Positions 29,750 through 62,391 are shown, counted from the stretch's first letter. The stretch is DNA of 64,000 nucleotides from Tubiluchus corallicola (GCA_030141605.1 JAQGDQ010000652.1:1-64000), one strand, 5' to 3'. A program made the numbers and translations. Notes: generated by a model from the letters alone, not told the origin.

Positions 29750-31030
29750 CCACAGGCAAGTAGCGTCTGATGGCTCTCCAGTCTCCCGTTTAAAAAAAAT
29801 TATGCATCACAGACGCTGCTAATATAAACAAGAATGCGATCAGTTATGTTACCAACGAAACGATTATTTGTCTGTTGCTACAACATAATTCTACACATGT
29901 ATAAAACAATCGTTGTAATTGCAACACTGTGTATAAACTAATTTACACATAATATGATAATATAAAAATCTGTATGCAGGCAACGCCTAACCTACATATA
30001 ATTAGCGGTTAAACATAAAAAAGGTCAAGTGTTGTTACCAATGCTATTGTGGTCCGCTTTGTCTATTGTTGTCTCAAAGCTTCAAGTCTACTCTATTTTT
30101 AAAGAGAAATCCAATTAAAAGATGAAATAACTATATTTTCTCCTCGGTTGATCAGTTGGCTTTTCCTAGAAACTGTACAGTAGACAGTTTTATTGGGCTG
30201 TAGCGAAAAGGTGATGAATAAAATAGTGTGTACAATCACGTAAGTGTACATCAGACTAAGCTACTTAATACGCTAACTTGGAGTGCCCGAAAAGGGCGTG
30301 TTTTTCTTAATTTCGTCCAGTTAAATCACATATAAATGTTTAAAAAAATAACGTGATTGCAAAGATGAGATTATCCCAAACCAAACAGTACCTAATTTGT
30401 AATCATTTAGTTATGTCTGTGCTCGTACAGTAGCAGAAAAGTCGCAAGTCCTATAAGACTTATTTCGAATGGTGCTGCCCTGAAGGAGCTAAATACATAT
30501 AAACCATTGATAAGAATTTATCAATTAAAAATGTTGAGAATGCACACATTAATTTTGAAAAAACTAACATTTTTCCTTACAAGGTGTACGAATGACACAA
30601 AATAAAAGACGAAACTCTAAGACCTTGTTACCTAAGCCTTGTACTTGGGCCCTCGCCCACTTGTAACCTGCTTCAGTCATGTTGATTGTACAATGAATGA
30701 CCCCATCACCAATTCTTTGCCTCTAATGTAACTGGTAACCGTATCTAGTGCAAGATTTCACCCTTTATGACGCATTCGTGCAGTAACACCACATCACCAT
30801 GACAGTACGAAGCTTGATTAAGGAATGGTTGAAGTGATTGGTAATGTTAAAAATGCAAATAAATATTTTACCAAGAGAAGCCTAATTTCCAGATTTGACA
30901 CGTGCATTTTGAGGTAGGAACTACGTAGGCCTAACAACTACAGGGGCTGAAACACTTGCTGCTGATAAATTGCAACAACGAATCATAATACTGACGCGAA
31001 AGACTACAAAATTATTTCGCAATTTTACTA
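29750..31030. other. Upstream region of LRR gene B, unassigned
   Basis: Contains the promoter of gene B by position. No TATA box or repeat family recognised. Confidence 0.4.
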
Positions 31031-31031
31031 G

Positions 31032-31280
31032 TCAAATAATTTTCACCGGGTTCTTGACAGAACTGTCGGACCGCTTAATAACCTTGTCTGTGTTTTTCAC
31101 ACTACTTCGAGATTTAATTTGGGGCAGCGAAGGTCCAAGAACTGGCGTTTGAGTAAACGACGATTTTTTCGGCTTCGTCGCCACGGAATTTGGCACAAAA
31201 GGTGGTAATCGATCAAACGACTTATCAGTTTTGAGCTTTGGTCCGACGTTTGTTCTAGATTTGTTAGCACGCTGGCTTCG
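31032..31280 (-). CDS. Unrecognised coding region, C-terminal part
   Basis: After a TTATAACAG acceptor-like site at 31289-31281 a frame of 82 codons runs to a TGA at 31032-31034. It is rich in Lys, Ser and Pro (FDRLPPFVPNSVATKPKKSS, LGPSLPQIKSRSSVKN). It is probably the end of the small basic protein whose start is at 31535. Low-complexity and likely disordered. No family recognised. Confidence 0.4.
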   Translation of the reverse strand, partial: RSQRANKSRTNVGPKLKTDKSFDRLPPFVPNSVATKPKKSSFTQTPVLGPSLPQIKSRSSVKNTDKVIKRSDSSVKNPVKII

Positions 31281-31289
31281 CTGTTATAA

Positions 31290-31535
31290 TTACGTAAAGT
31301 CACGATAGGTGGCAGCACTGTGTCGTCTCGGCGCGCGCTGTTTTCCAGCGCAAAAAATCTTTGATTTTATTTTACTGTGATCTTTCTTAATACGAGTTTC
31401 GTATTCCATCTGTATTTTAACTGCATCAAGTTCTTCTCCTGGCAGAATAGAATATGTTTTTGCTCGTCTAACTTTCCTCTCCAGACTAGGAGTTGCGTTG
31501 TCGATAATGTCGTCCAAAGACAGTGTTTTTGTCAT
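31290..31535 (-). CDS. Unrecognised coding region, N-terminal part
   Basis: ATG at 31535 opens MTKTLSLDDIIDNATPSLER and continues with KTYSILPGEELDAVKIQMEY, then basic residues, to a stop at 31290. Codon use is coding-like for about the first 55 codons, and the last 25 may already be intron. A C-terminal-looking segment in another frame follows at 31280. An intron with donor in CACA|GTAAAA gives the wrong phase for that segment, so the joint is unresolved (other splice site, or a frameshift). Protein not recognised. Confidence 0.45.
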   Translation of the reverse strand: MTKTLSLDDIIDNATPSLERKVRRAKTYSILPGEELDAVKIQMEYETRIKKDHSKIKSKIFCAGKQRAPRRHSAATYRDFT

Positions 31536-31570
31536 AGAGCCAGCCAAATCTCTGCGTTGTTGTGACGTAC

Positions 31571-32308
31571 AAATACAACCTACTTCATGAAATTCCCGTC
31601 TTACACAAAAACAGAAAGAAAATTCTCTAACTAAGATATTCTGACACATTTAACTTTTTCTTTGTAGTTTATGTAAGAGAAAATCGGATGTGAAGGTGCC
31701 ATGGATTGCAAGGAAAATTTGAAACTAAATTTCGTTTATTGCACTCGAACGAATTGCAGAAATCATGCGGTATCCAAGAAAGCCGTTGTAAGAACGCTGG
31801 ACCATTTCGGAAGTTTCATGAGCAAAACGGAAGAAAATGTTTTGTTGAAATGCAACTTCGATACCCAGTTTCATTTGCGACGATCTAAAAATTAGGCGTG
31901 GAATGCTGACATGCATACGCGATTAAGCTGCCATTGTAACGTCACGGATTTCAAAGAGCCGCGAATTTTTTGCAACGGTTTAGAATTTCCTACGTTCAAC
32001 AGTCACCGAACTATTCCCAGACAATGCTTTGTGACATTTCTCGCAAATCATCCATACGAAAATCTCACGACTTTCGCCACGTTTTTGTAAATTTTCGCCA
32101 TTTTTCTCCAGGAAAAACTGCAAAGATGAGGAAGGCATGAACTGCGCACGGGTATATATCGATCATTTCACTGCAATTTCGTGGAATTTTCCATGTGGGA
32201 CAACCGTTGTTCGTAAAACTGAATTCACAGTTTAGGTAAACTTTATAGGCTTATAACTGAGGGTTGAAAATCCTGTAGATTGTGTACTTAGGTGTATTAT
32301 AACAAGCC
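31571..32308 (+). repeat. 738-bp segmental duplication, copy 2
   Basis: Same block as 26956-27679, with a small insertion near 31905-31918. It begins 36 bp upstream (minus sense) of the unrecognised coding region at 31535. Confidence 0.92.
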
Positions 32309-32329
32309 TATTCATTCTATTATTGTAAT

Positions 32330-32480
32330 GCCATGTTCAGACGTAGAGACATCATTCACAACTAGTTGTATAACTTCTCTCAGAGTGACGCATGTGTGAA
32401 CAGCTTGGCAAGTTCTCTCATAACTTACTGCAAACTAAGTGAGAGTTGTTGAGAGTCAGCTTGTGCTGAGGTCAAACAGT
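32330..32480. repeat. Short inverted-repeat element (related to 48.05 kb)
   Basis: Repeats of CTCTCAGAGTG, GTGTGAACAGCTTGGCAAG and GAGAGTTGTTGAGAG resemble 48080-48360 in composition and motifs. Confidence 0.5.
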
Positions 32481-33439
32481 AGAGACTAGACATTTAAACA
32501 CAATAGACAAATGACCAGATGTAAGTATTGGGTCATATAGATTTACATCAACCACAAAAGATTTATCTGTGCAAAATAAAAGATCCAGGCAGTTACGTGT
32601 TCCGGTAACCAGATCTACGTGTGTAGACATAATGACAGCTTATTCTATCCCTAAATTTTTAACAGCATTAATTAAAATATTAACAAAACTATTAATAAAA
32701 CTTAACAGATGTACACAGGTAAATACCACCTCCAGGATATTATTTACTGAAAGGTTATTGAAAATTGACTTTTCAAAACATTTGTATTTCTGCAGACATA
32801 AGTAAGCAGTAATTTTGCTCTTTGTGTCTCTCCCGTATCCATTTTAACCTGTCTTGTCTTATGTTGTACACTTTTTATTGTTTTATGCATTAGAAACTGC
32901 CTGGAAAATTAGAAGTCAATATTCCACAGGGCAAATGAAGGCAGTCGTCCAAGGACAGGCTGCTTCAAAATTACGCTGCACATTACGAGAGTTCGCTATT
33001 GTATCCAAAATGACGGTGCGCCTAAAGAGAATATTTTGTATAGCGGACATGCGCACTGCCCCGCCCAACGGTTTGCCAAACTGTTCGATTCTGTTTTCAC
33101 GTGTTCTAGAATCTGGAAGTTTATTCCAGTAAGTTTCAAAAATTTCTTTTTAGCGTTTTTAAGTTATGTTATGATTTTAATCTCCATTCGACTGCTCTTA
33201 ATTAGATGACGTAATTTTATTAACTTGATAGTTTTGGGAAGACGATGATTTACATAAAACTTGTAAGCTTTTGCCACAAAATCAGCAACGATGTGATAAT
33301 TATGATAACAAACATCCTAATTACAGCGATGTCTCAAATAAAATTAATGGCAAAGTTTATTTTGCAATAGGCATCTTACCAATCGTTCAAAATGGCATAT
33401 AAAAAGTCTACTTTGGATTATGGTAGCAGGAGGTGGCAA

Positions 33440-34260
33440 ATGGATGATCTATGAGACAGGGACCACTTGTTAACATTGTTCCTTTTTGTATGACGCGGCT
33501 TTTTCTCTTCACGGCTTACGCTTTACTAATTATGTCCAGCTTTATTAACAACGAGACTAATTATTTTCAGAAAGTTCAAAAGTTGATACGATGGTGTGAG
33601 CAGAATAATTTAGAATTGAAATGTTTCAAAAACAAAATAAATTATCATAGATTTTAGAAAAGGGACTGACGGAAAAGCACCTTTGCTTATAAATGATACA
33701 GCTGTAGAAATTGTTAAAGATTTCAAATTTATGGGAATAAAAATTTCAGATAAAGCCTGCCAGCATTTGTACCTTTTAACGCAACTCAAATCATGTAACA
33801 CTTTCCCTGCTGTGATGGAGAGTTTTTATCGTGCAGTAACTGAGAGCATCTTAACAACATCCCTCACTGTTTGGTATGGAGCTACCACGCAGGGAGATAG
33901 TGCAATGCTCTTGATCAAGTTGTTAAATCTATCTCAAAAATCCATAGAGTTGAACAGCAATCTATGGCACATTTGTATGAAACTAGGGTGGCAAAGAAGA
34001 GTGCAAGTTATCATGAAAGATGAATTCCATCCAGGTAAAAAATATTTTGAAATGCTCCCCTCTGGTCGTCGATTCCGTTCGGTTAACGCTAAAACCACAA
34101 GAACGTTAAATTCTTTCTATTCCGCTGCAATTCGCACCATCAACAGTAAATCTCCAATATTAATTCTCAATGTGACTGTACAACTGATTGAATTATTTGT
34201 ATTAATCTCCTTGTCATTTCCATATGTTATTGCAGTACGTAAAACCAAATAAATTTCATT
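33440..34260 (+). mobile_element. CR1-like LINE fragment, frameshifted
   Basis: Encodes FINNETNYFQKVQKLIRWCE, then after one frame change IDFRKG, VKDFKFMGIKISD, FYRAVTESILTTSLTVWYGA and LPSGRRFRSVNAKTTRTLNS. These are the RT C-terminal blocks of CR1/Rex-type LINEs in the right order. 5'-truncated with at least one frameshift, so dead. Confidence 0.82.
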
Positions 34261-34261
34261 G

Positions 34262-35985
34262 TATGTATTACGCTATAATGACAATAAATTGATTACTATG
34301 TGATACGGGCCTAAACTTGAGAACTTTGGTAAAGCGGCGAAATCACATAATCGTGGCGTAACTCTGTCATTAACACAGTGGAGATCTGGGATACCTGATT
34401 GTGAATTTACAAGGATAGATCATAAAATCGAATGTTACTGCTCTCTCACCAAAAACCCTAATCAAAAATTAATGAGAATTGTTTTGCATCAGCGTTACGA
34501 AGTCACAATTTCTAGTAACTTGAGTAACGTCTTACTGTAAAAGGCCTTAGGTTGTAACTTGGGTCTGCCATGTTTAGAATTGGCCGCCCAATGTTGATAT
34601 CTTTTAGAAGATCCAAAACCTTCTTTATCTACATGGCTCGGATTATGAGCTGAAAAAAACAATAAAAAAACACCTTAGTGATGATAACGAACAATTAAGT
34701 GTCAAAATAGGGTAACATAGCAACGGTAACTAGGGTAACATAGCAACGGAAACTAGGGTAGCATAGCAACGGTAACTAGTGTGACATAGCAAGCATTTCA
34801 ATGTTGGTAACTTTTGGGCTATTTTTGGTGCATTCGAGTTTTCAGGAAAATGCCTAAAACGCTTTATAACAAAATTTTTGTAGAGCAGCAAAAGATGAGA
34901 ATAGGCAATTTTATGTAAGCTGGACATTGCTAACTGCATATGCCTGTTCAAAAAAGACTTTAGGCTTCATTAATGCTGATATGTAGAAAACTTGCCAAGT
35001 AACGGTTAAACGATTAGTGATTTTCTAAACGGTTGCACCAGTTAGCGGTCGGGTAAACAGTTAACCATCTCTGCCTTCCCGGGTAATATCTTTATCGCAC
35101 ACCAGCCGGGAGTTTTATAATTTTTTTTGTACATTCATTTTCATTTTTCCAATTTAAAGTTTAAAACGCAATAATTACTATGATATCACTGTTTTTGTAC
35201 GGTTAACTCTCGTCCGGGGTTGCCATTTTGTGTGATGCTGATTATTGTATTGAAGGCTAAGAGTGTCATATTTTCAGCCAAATCAGTATATTAACGGCCG
35301 AATAGTGTTGCTTTTTATACCATAATTATCGGAACATACCGTACTAAAAAGAGACTATATGATAGTCTATAATTATACGATAATTTAGTAATGCAAAACA
35401 AAAAAAACTAAAAAAAACATGCATGAAAAATGCACATTGGCAAAATTTAAAACAATAATGCAGTTTAGTATGAGATAAATAAAGTTTGTTCCCAGATTTT
35501 TAAATATTCCACGATTCAGTTTACAATTGACAAATTTAAAAAAAATTCCCGCCTACGTTTTCCCGTCTACTGACAACTTTTCAGCTCATGAGGTAAGACA
35601 GGAACGTATTTTTTGCGGCCAGCCTAGCTTTCAAAATGGATCTTTGTTTGAAGTTATTTAAAATGGATTTTTGTTCGAAGCCAGGTTTCCGTTTTTAGAC
35701 ATCCAGTTGCTTACAGTTAAAATTGCACTAGTTTAAACTCATAACAAAAGAGCATTCTGTACTCATTGAAGACTTTTTCTTAGTAGTTCTTAGTAGAACT
35801 ATTAGGCAATGGTGAAGAAGGTTTACATTTCCCACATGCTAGAAATTTGTTCGTGAAATGGATTAGGGTTAGGATTAGAGTTAGGGTATTATAGTGCGGG
35901 GAATTGTAAACTCTTTCCCAATTTTGCTCTTGCATTTATTGAAAAGGGGTCTCTGCATTTGACTTCTGCCCCGTGCCGGTTCGTT
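34262..35985. other. Unassigned repeat-rich sequence
   Basis: Contains three imperfect copies of GGTAACTAGGGTAACATAGC (34715-34795). No coding region seen. Confidence 0.45.
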
Positions 35986-35989
35986 TATA

Positions 35990-36570
35990 GGTACTGTGGA
36001 ACTGCAGCACCCCCTATTTTCACCCAATATTATCTGTCAAGTTCAATATAATAAGTCTTTTTTCTTTAGTTCTTTCTTTATACTTGTACGGAACCAGAGC
36101 ACGTGAGGGTAGTACTGTTTGCTTCACAGCCCAGCACTGTGGTGTGTTTGGCTGTTGTGCACGTGGTTATGCACACATGTCTGAGTTAACATACGGTACG
36201 CTGTACTGCTAGTGTCTGCTGCTAGGTAGAGAAAGTACTGTCGCTCATACAGTATGCCGTCAGTGGTCACATGCTTAAAAACCGTATATCGGCATGTTCT
36301 TGAATGTGATAAAGTGTAGAACTAGATTTCAGCTATTAGAATTAGATATGCCACAATTTGGGCTGTTCGTAAGCAAAAAATGTCGATTTTATCAAATTTA
36401 CGTATAAATTTTCGTGTGTTTGTTTATTTGAAATTACAATTACAAATTACAGCATTAAAATCACATGTTTGTTTCGTTTTACGCAGTATTAAAACAATGG
36501 CTAAACATTTTGTGAAGCAGCAGCCCACTAATTTTAAGTACGAACCACCACTGCATCTGCCCATAGTTAA
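35990..36570 (+). repeat. Dispersed repeat R5, copy 2
   Basis: Starts at TACTGTGGAACTGCAGCACC and runs parallel to the reverse complement of 2700-3410. Has one unit of the 75-bp block. No autonomous coding capacity seen. Confidence 0.75.
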
Positions 36571-36712
36571 ATTTAATAGTTTAGTAGAGGTTACTTGGTC
36601 GTCGGACGCAGTATTCTGCTTATCATGTCACCCTACATTTGCCCAAGCATGGCGGTGAATGCGCACCTTGGACCATGGTCCTAACTACTAATCAGTTGAA
36701 AGCAGTGAAGTC

Positions 36713-37254
36713 ATTAAAGCAAAACAGGACGATTTTTCATATCCTACCCGATTTTGAAGTATGGTAAAAATGTATGCGTTTAGTACCAATAATACTGCAA
36801 AAGTGTTTCTAGTAATTAGGTAATAGGTTTAAAATTTAATTAATGGCGGACAAGCTCAGCTAGTGATGGTGTCACAAACGAACACAATTTTCAACAGCAC
36901 AGACATTCCATGAGCGTTTTGAACATGTTGGCAAAGGTGAAAATGTGCTCATGCACGAGCTGTCGAATGTGTGTATTACATCACAAACGAACAGCTCTGA
37001 TCTGACAGGTACAGCACTTGCTCTTCATACAACACGTATCCGAAATGCAGGCGCTAGCGCCCGTCTAACTAGCGAACTGTGAAATGCATGTAACAGCGAA
37101 GAACTAGTGGGGGGGAACGCGAAATTGTGTTTGTGAGGTAATAATTCTTTCATGTAAGTCATTCTTTAAAAAATAGTATGTTTCCTTCAATATTTTAAAA
37201 TGTAGATTGTTTTGACCAACAGTTTAAGATTGGATCCAGTTTTCCTTCAATTAA
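36713..37254 (+). mobile_element. MITE R3, near-complete copy
   Basis: TTAAAGCAAAACAGGACGAT to TTGGATCCAGTTTTCCTT. Confidence 0.8.
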
Positions 37255-37259
37255 CATAA

Positions 37260-38985
37260 ATGATGGCCGTCTAAGAGGTTTTGTGATAGTTTGTTTACGA
37301 AAAACTCGCAAATCCTTTGTTATTAAATAAAATCAAACTTAGTGACGGCAAATTAATGATTCTAGGCTGGCAAAAGCTTGCTCCTTGACGGTGCATGTTT
37401 TATATACATTAGAATCAAGGGCTGTACAGAAGTTGAACAGACAGTGTTGTACAGTCAGTTCACGGAATTCGAGGAATTCAGTTTTAAATTTAACTGCTCA
37501 GTTCTTTCTTATTAATCCAACAACAATTAACACATTTCAGCATAAAATTCTAAGATTTAATCTCTTTTTTAACAGACTGATGATTTTATGTTTTTAAATG
37601 CAACATCGATGGCTACTTTTGTGAAAAAGAAAAAAACACGCGCTCGTATTTATTTTATACATGTGTATTTTCAGATTTTGATGTGGTTAGTAGAACTTTT
37701 ACTAAACAGAGACAAACAGGTCTGACATTACATTGACTAAGATTATTAGTTTTACCTTGTATATCAGAAATACAGCAAGGATAACTTAATTTAAACATGG
37801 TTAGACAGTATAACCTTTTTGAGGGTGGCTGACCTCGATAACTTATAGTTCTTTCGCCACCCTTTCACCACTAATCAATAATTACTTTTGCACTCTGTAA
37901 TATTATTGTATGTTGTACAGATTTATAAACCTCTTAGTTATGTATTTTGCTATTTTCAAAATGGTGATAAACTAATAAACTTGCTTACTTACTATAAAAC
38001 TCGCAAAGCAGCTGTAGCTAACTAGACGCGCATGCGTGGTTTCACTGTGAAATGAACCTTTTTGCTGCACAGGATTTCGAGAAAAATTGGAAATTTTTCT
38101 GTCAACAATTCTGTGCGTCATTTTTCCTTGCACCCTCACTGTGAAATGGGCCTTTGTCGAACAGTAACCATATTACCTGGCTAGTATTAACCCTTTGCCA
38201 CAGCTGCTGTAGATAGGTCACTGTGTCAGCATTTGTTGCTCATAGAAAACGTACAATGTAAAACAAGAATTTAGGATTAACAATGACCCCAGTTTATGCA
38301 GTCATTTATTGTCGAATCAGCAGCACGCCTGCGCAGTTTAGTTTGCGTGTCCAGAAACCCATCTGCCCTGTTTACCATGATTTTTTGACCTACAAAGTGG
38401 TAAAAGTGCTCAGAAAACTGTGATTGGCCATTGGCCGTTGTTGTCTTATTGTATATATTTTTATAATGTCTCTTTTATAATGTATATTTTGTTTTAAATT
38501 TTTGGCACAGTAGTTTTTAGTTTGCACTGGACGCATTTGCCTTTAACAGTTGTGTGAATTTTATTCTCATGCTGCGATGTTCTTTTATGCTTTTGTAGTT
38601 ATGAATATCGATTTTTTATGGCAAATAAAGATTTGTGATAAACACAAATACAAGATTATTTTACGTTTTCTTTTTATTCATTTCCTTCTGTTTTCTTTCT
38701 ACTAACTGCGACATAGCTCTTCTTTATTTTCATCTTCCCTTTTCATTCTTTGTTTTACGTTTCCTGGCGTCTTAACAAGGTCCCCTCCGTAGCTACCATG
38801 CGGCAAACTTCGACACATGTACTGCGTTTAGGGAGTCAGAAATTGTCTTATTTTTTGCGTATATATTTGCATTGTTGTAGTTTGCTTGCTTGACGGCAAA
38901 ATAAACTGAATTTGAAATGGAGCGAACTTCATATGGAAGATTATTGAAACTAGTTTTTTTCCTTTCTTATTTGGGCGATTGGGCG
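37260..38985. other. Unassigned sequence upstream of ERM gene
   Basis: AT-rich; the stretch ending GTGATAAACTAATAAACTTG (37960-37990) resembles a LINE 3' end. No exon seen. Confidence 0.4.
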
Positions 38986-38989
38986 TGTA

Positions 38990-39345
38990 CGCTACCACCC
39001 CAGACTTGTGGGGTTGCCAAAATAAGCGAGACGTGAGTCAGCGCCGGGCGTTTGCTCAGCGGCTATAGTTGTGCTGTCTTATTTAAACAGGTTCCACAGT
39101 CTGTGAGCGAGCGAGACTCAATGAGTGAATTCGTTCACTGCCATTAGGTGTTTGCTGTGAGCTTGGCAGCACTTGCAGCTTGTGACAATTGCTGTATTGG
39201 CTGCTGTACTAGTTGTTCTTCCACTCTGTGAGATCATTAATTGCTGAATTATGTGAAAAGTGAAGTTTCTGTTCGATTAGTTCATTGTCGTGTTCACAGT
39301 TTTAATACCGTCTTGTGTGCAATTTTTCTTGCTAACAGGTGTTTT
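38990..39345 (+). promoter_or_regulatory. Candidate ERM promoter or non-coding first exon
   Basis: This is a locally GC-richer, repeat-free island (GCGCCGGGCG, CAGCGGC) in AT-rich DNA, with TTATTTAAAC near 39079 as a possible TATA-like element. An AACAG|GTGTTT possible donor lies near 39338. It is 1.5 kb upstream of the MPKT exon. No direct proof of transcription start. Confidence 0.3.
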
Positions 39346-39365
39346 AGGTATGGAAATCTAAAATA

Positions 39366-39915
39366 GTCATATCCCAGTTGAAAATAGTTAATGCATAGTT
39401 CACAGGTGAATTTTTATCTTGCAAATAGCTAATGCATAGTTCACATGTGAATTTTTATCTTGCAAATAGCTAATGCATAGTTCACATGTTAATTTTTACC
39501 TTGTAAATAGTTAATGCATAGTTCACGTGTGAATTTATAGCTTGTAAATAGCTAATGCATAGTTCACATGTGAATTTTTACCTTGCAAATACCTAATGCG
39601 TAGTTCACATGTGAATTTTTACTTTGTAAATAGCTAATGCATAGTTCACATGTGAATTTTTACCTTGCAAATAGCTAATACATAGTTCACATGTGAATTT
39701 TTACCTTGCAAATAGCTAATGCATAGTTCGCATGTGAATTTTTGTTTTGCAAATAGCTAATAGATAGTTCACATATGAATTTTTACCTTGCAAATAGCTA
39801 ATGCATAGTTCACATATGAATTTTTGTCTTGCAAATAGCTAATGCATAGTTCACATATGAATTTTTGCCTTGCAAATAGCTAATGCATAGTTCACATGTG
39901 AATTTTTATCTTGTA
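39366..39915. repeat. 41-bp minisatellite, about 13 units
   Basis: Unit CAAATAGCTAATGCATAGTT then CACATGTGAATTTTTACCTTG. Lies between the candidate ERM promoter island and the first coding exon. Each unit carries a CACATGTG E-box-like palindrome (variants CACATATG, CACGTGTG). Confidence 0.95.
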
Positions 39916-40332
39916 CATTTCTATAGTTGTGTTTCATGACAACTGTACGAGTTTCGTGTTTTAGTTGTTTGTTTTTATTTGAGCTTTTGAGGTTCACATT
40001 TGAGCTGCTGTGGTTAGTGGCAGTTTTGTGTTGTTTTTCACTCTTGCTGTGCACAAATTTGTGTTGTTCGTTGTCTTTTAAATTTTCTTTTATATTTTTC
40101 CTCTTGACTGTAAATTTGTGTCTATTATTGTTTATGAAAGGGTGTAGCTTTTTGAATTATCTGTGAGCTCAAAAATCCATAGAGTTTGTATGAATATAAG
40201 AGAGTTTTTTCTCATCTGAAAACAAACACTGCATACTGTAGATCTGTAGATATTTACCTAGTCTACTGTTGTACGTTGATAAAGTTTGCACAAATTGTTT
40301 CTCAGTGTGAACAATTGGTGGTTATGATGACA

Positions 40333-40680
40333 TACAGTCGACCCTCGTTAAACCGGACCCCGTTAGCCCGGATATCGGAGAAGACGGACGTCATCCGTGG
40401 TAAAGGAAACTGACCGATTTCCGTCCGAGCCGGAGCGCTAAACGCAACACGGCCTACCAACTGTACAATAATTTCTTTACCCTCACAGGTTAACTATTTT
40501 AAAGTAATATACAGTATAGTATATAGTGCACAGTATATAGTGCAATGTATATAGGCCTTATTAAGGTGATTATTCCTGTATAATATAGACCATATATAGG
40601 CATATGGGATAAATCGGACAATCGGCTAAACCGGACCATCCACACCCCCCAATTAGTCTGGTTTAACGAGGGTTGACTGT
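40333..40680. mobile_element. pogo-like MITE, copy 1
   Basis: TACAGTCGACCCTCGTTAAA ... TTTAACGAGGGTTGACTGTA, inverted termini with TA ends; about 350 bp. Lies 65 bp upstream of the probable ERM first coding exon. Confidence 0.9.
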
Positions 40681-40744
40681 AATTGTTTTTATTGGTTTAA
40701 CACGGCATTTTGCACAATTTAATTAACTATGTTCGTATTTTCAG

Positions 40745-40853
40745 CATAAAAGTGTTTGCATCCCCGGTAAAGTTTTGAAAAGTTTAGTGTGAAACTTCGG
40801 ACACGGGGAACGCGTGATTTGATATATTAAAGGGACCACTACTATACAACACA
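40745..40853 (+). other. Probable ERM 5' UTR part of the first coding exon
   Basis: A good acceptor (GTTCGTATTTTCAG, ending 40744) precedes 109 bp without upstream constraint before the ATG. This suggests the MPKT exon begins with UTR and that a non-coding exon lies upstream. Inferred from the splice site only. Confidence 0.45.
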
Positions 40854-60855
<20,002 letters not shown>

Positions 60856-60948
60856 GTAAAAATCGGTTTTATTTAAATAATAAATGCGCTAAAATTTTCA
60901 AATCTAAACTCCCACTTCTTTGTTTATTGGGCCGACGAAATAAATATA

Positions 60949-61269
60949 CAGTTGACCCTCGTTAAATCGGACCCCGTTAGCCCGGATATCGGATAAGACG
61001 GACGTAAAGGAAACTGACCGATTTCCGTCCGAGCCGGAGCGCTAAACACAGCACTGCCTACCAACTGGACAATAATTTCTTTATCCTCACAGGTCAACTA
61101 TTTTAAAGTAATATACAGTATAGTATATAGTGCACAGTATATAGTGCAATGTATATGGGCCTTATTAAGGTGATTATTACTGTATAATATAGACCATATA
61201 TAGACATATCGGATAAATCCGCTAAACCGGACCACCCTCAATTATCCGGTTTAACGAGGGTTGACTGTA
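60949..61269. mobile_element. pogo-like MITE, copy 2
   Basis: TACAGTTGACCCTCGTTAAA ... TTTAACGAGGGTTGACTGTA; same family as 40333, very similar over its length, in the intron after ERM exon 5. Confidence 0.9.
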
Positions 61270-61899
61270 CTTTTGTTTCGTCTAATCACCCAGGTAATGT
61301 TTTGATCACACACCTGGCCAGGAATTTTATAATTTTTTTATATGTTCATACACTCGTATAAAAGCGCATTTTTTAATTTAAAACGTAAAACTCGATAATT
61401 ATTATAATATTGTTTTGGCGAGTATACAGCCATGTTTTGCTACGACTAACTCTCGGCTGGGATTGCCGTTTTGTATGATGCTAAAATTATCGAATTTTCC
61501 GTCAAATTATCATATTGACAGCCAGGTAGTGTTGCCGCTTATACTATAATGATCAAAACTTGCGTTCATACTGTATAAAAAACAGACTATATGACAGGTG
61601 GTAATTCTATGTTAATTTAGTAATGGAAGAGCTTAAGACTCAAAAACAAAGCATGAAAAAATGTGCATTGAAAAAAATTTGAAACGTTACTGCTAACCAG
61701 TGAGAAATAAACAAACTTTGATTTCAACTGACTTTAAATATTCCACGATTCAGCTTTAAACATTCACAAAACTTTAGGGAATGCTTTTTCCCTCTTTTCT
61801 TCCTCTTTCTTCTCCTTTCTACTGACATTTTTTGAGCTCATGAGGTAAGACAGAAAGTGAATTTTTTGTTGCCGGCCTCGGTATGGTCTAGTCCAGTCC

Positions 61900-62391
61900 A
61901 GGGGTGTGCAAATTGCGGCCCGCCGAGAGAATTTGTGCGGCCCGCGAAGAGATTTGTCAACCTAATGAAAGTGCGGCCCAGGCGAAAAATTGAGTGTATC
62001 CAGCTGAAGTCCGTGCCACGATCCCAAAGATAGTGCAGGTAGTTTTTTCTACTAGATCGGATGCCATTAACCCTTACAAGACGGTTGTAGCTTAATGTCA
62101 CTGTACTACACAGACTGTGTTATACACATTACTAATATGCATTGTAATGAAATTACACTATCTGCCCTGAAAGTAGAAATATATGGTTTGTAATATAAAT
62201 TTTAATAACTTCTAAAATAGTTTCTTGAGTGTAGTAGTAATGATGTACGCAGGTCGGATGCAAAAAAATCGTTATTAGGCCTTTCTGTACTTGGCTCCTT
62301 GATCAAACTGCCTGTGGCCCGCAGGAATTACGGGAAAGTTTAATGTGGCCCGGCTAGTCAGATAATTTGCACACCCCTGGTCTAGTCGTAA
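61900..62391. mobile_element. hAT-like non-autonomous element, copy 2
   Basis: CAGGGGTGTGCAAATTGCGG ... AATTTGCACACCCCTG, inverted relative to copy 1. Flanks GTCCAGTC / GTCTAGTC differ at one base of eight. Confidence 0.88.

Noticed and set aside
35868-35890. Interstitial telomere repeat
   Set aside because: Only about three imperfect TTAGGG-like units; too short to mean anything.
36380-36658. 92-codon ORF as a gene
   Set aside because: Lies in repeat R5, which recurs at 2.7-3.4 kb without the frame.
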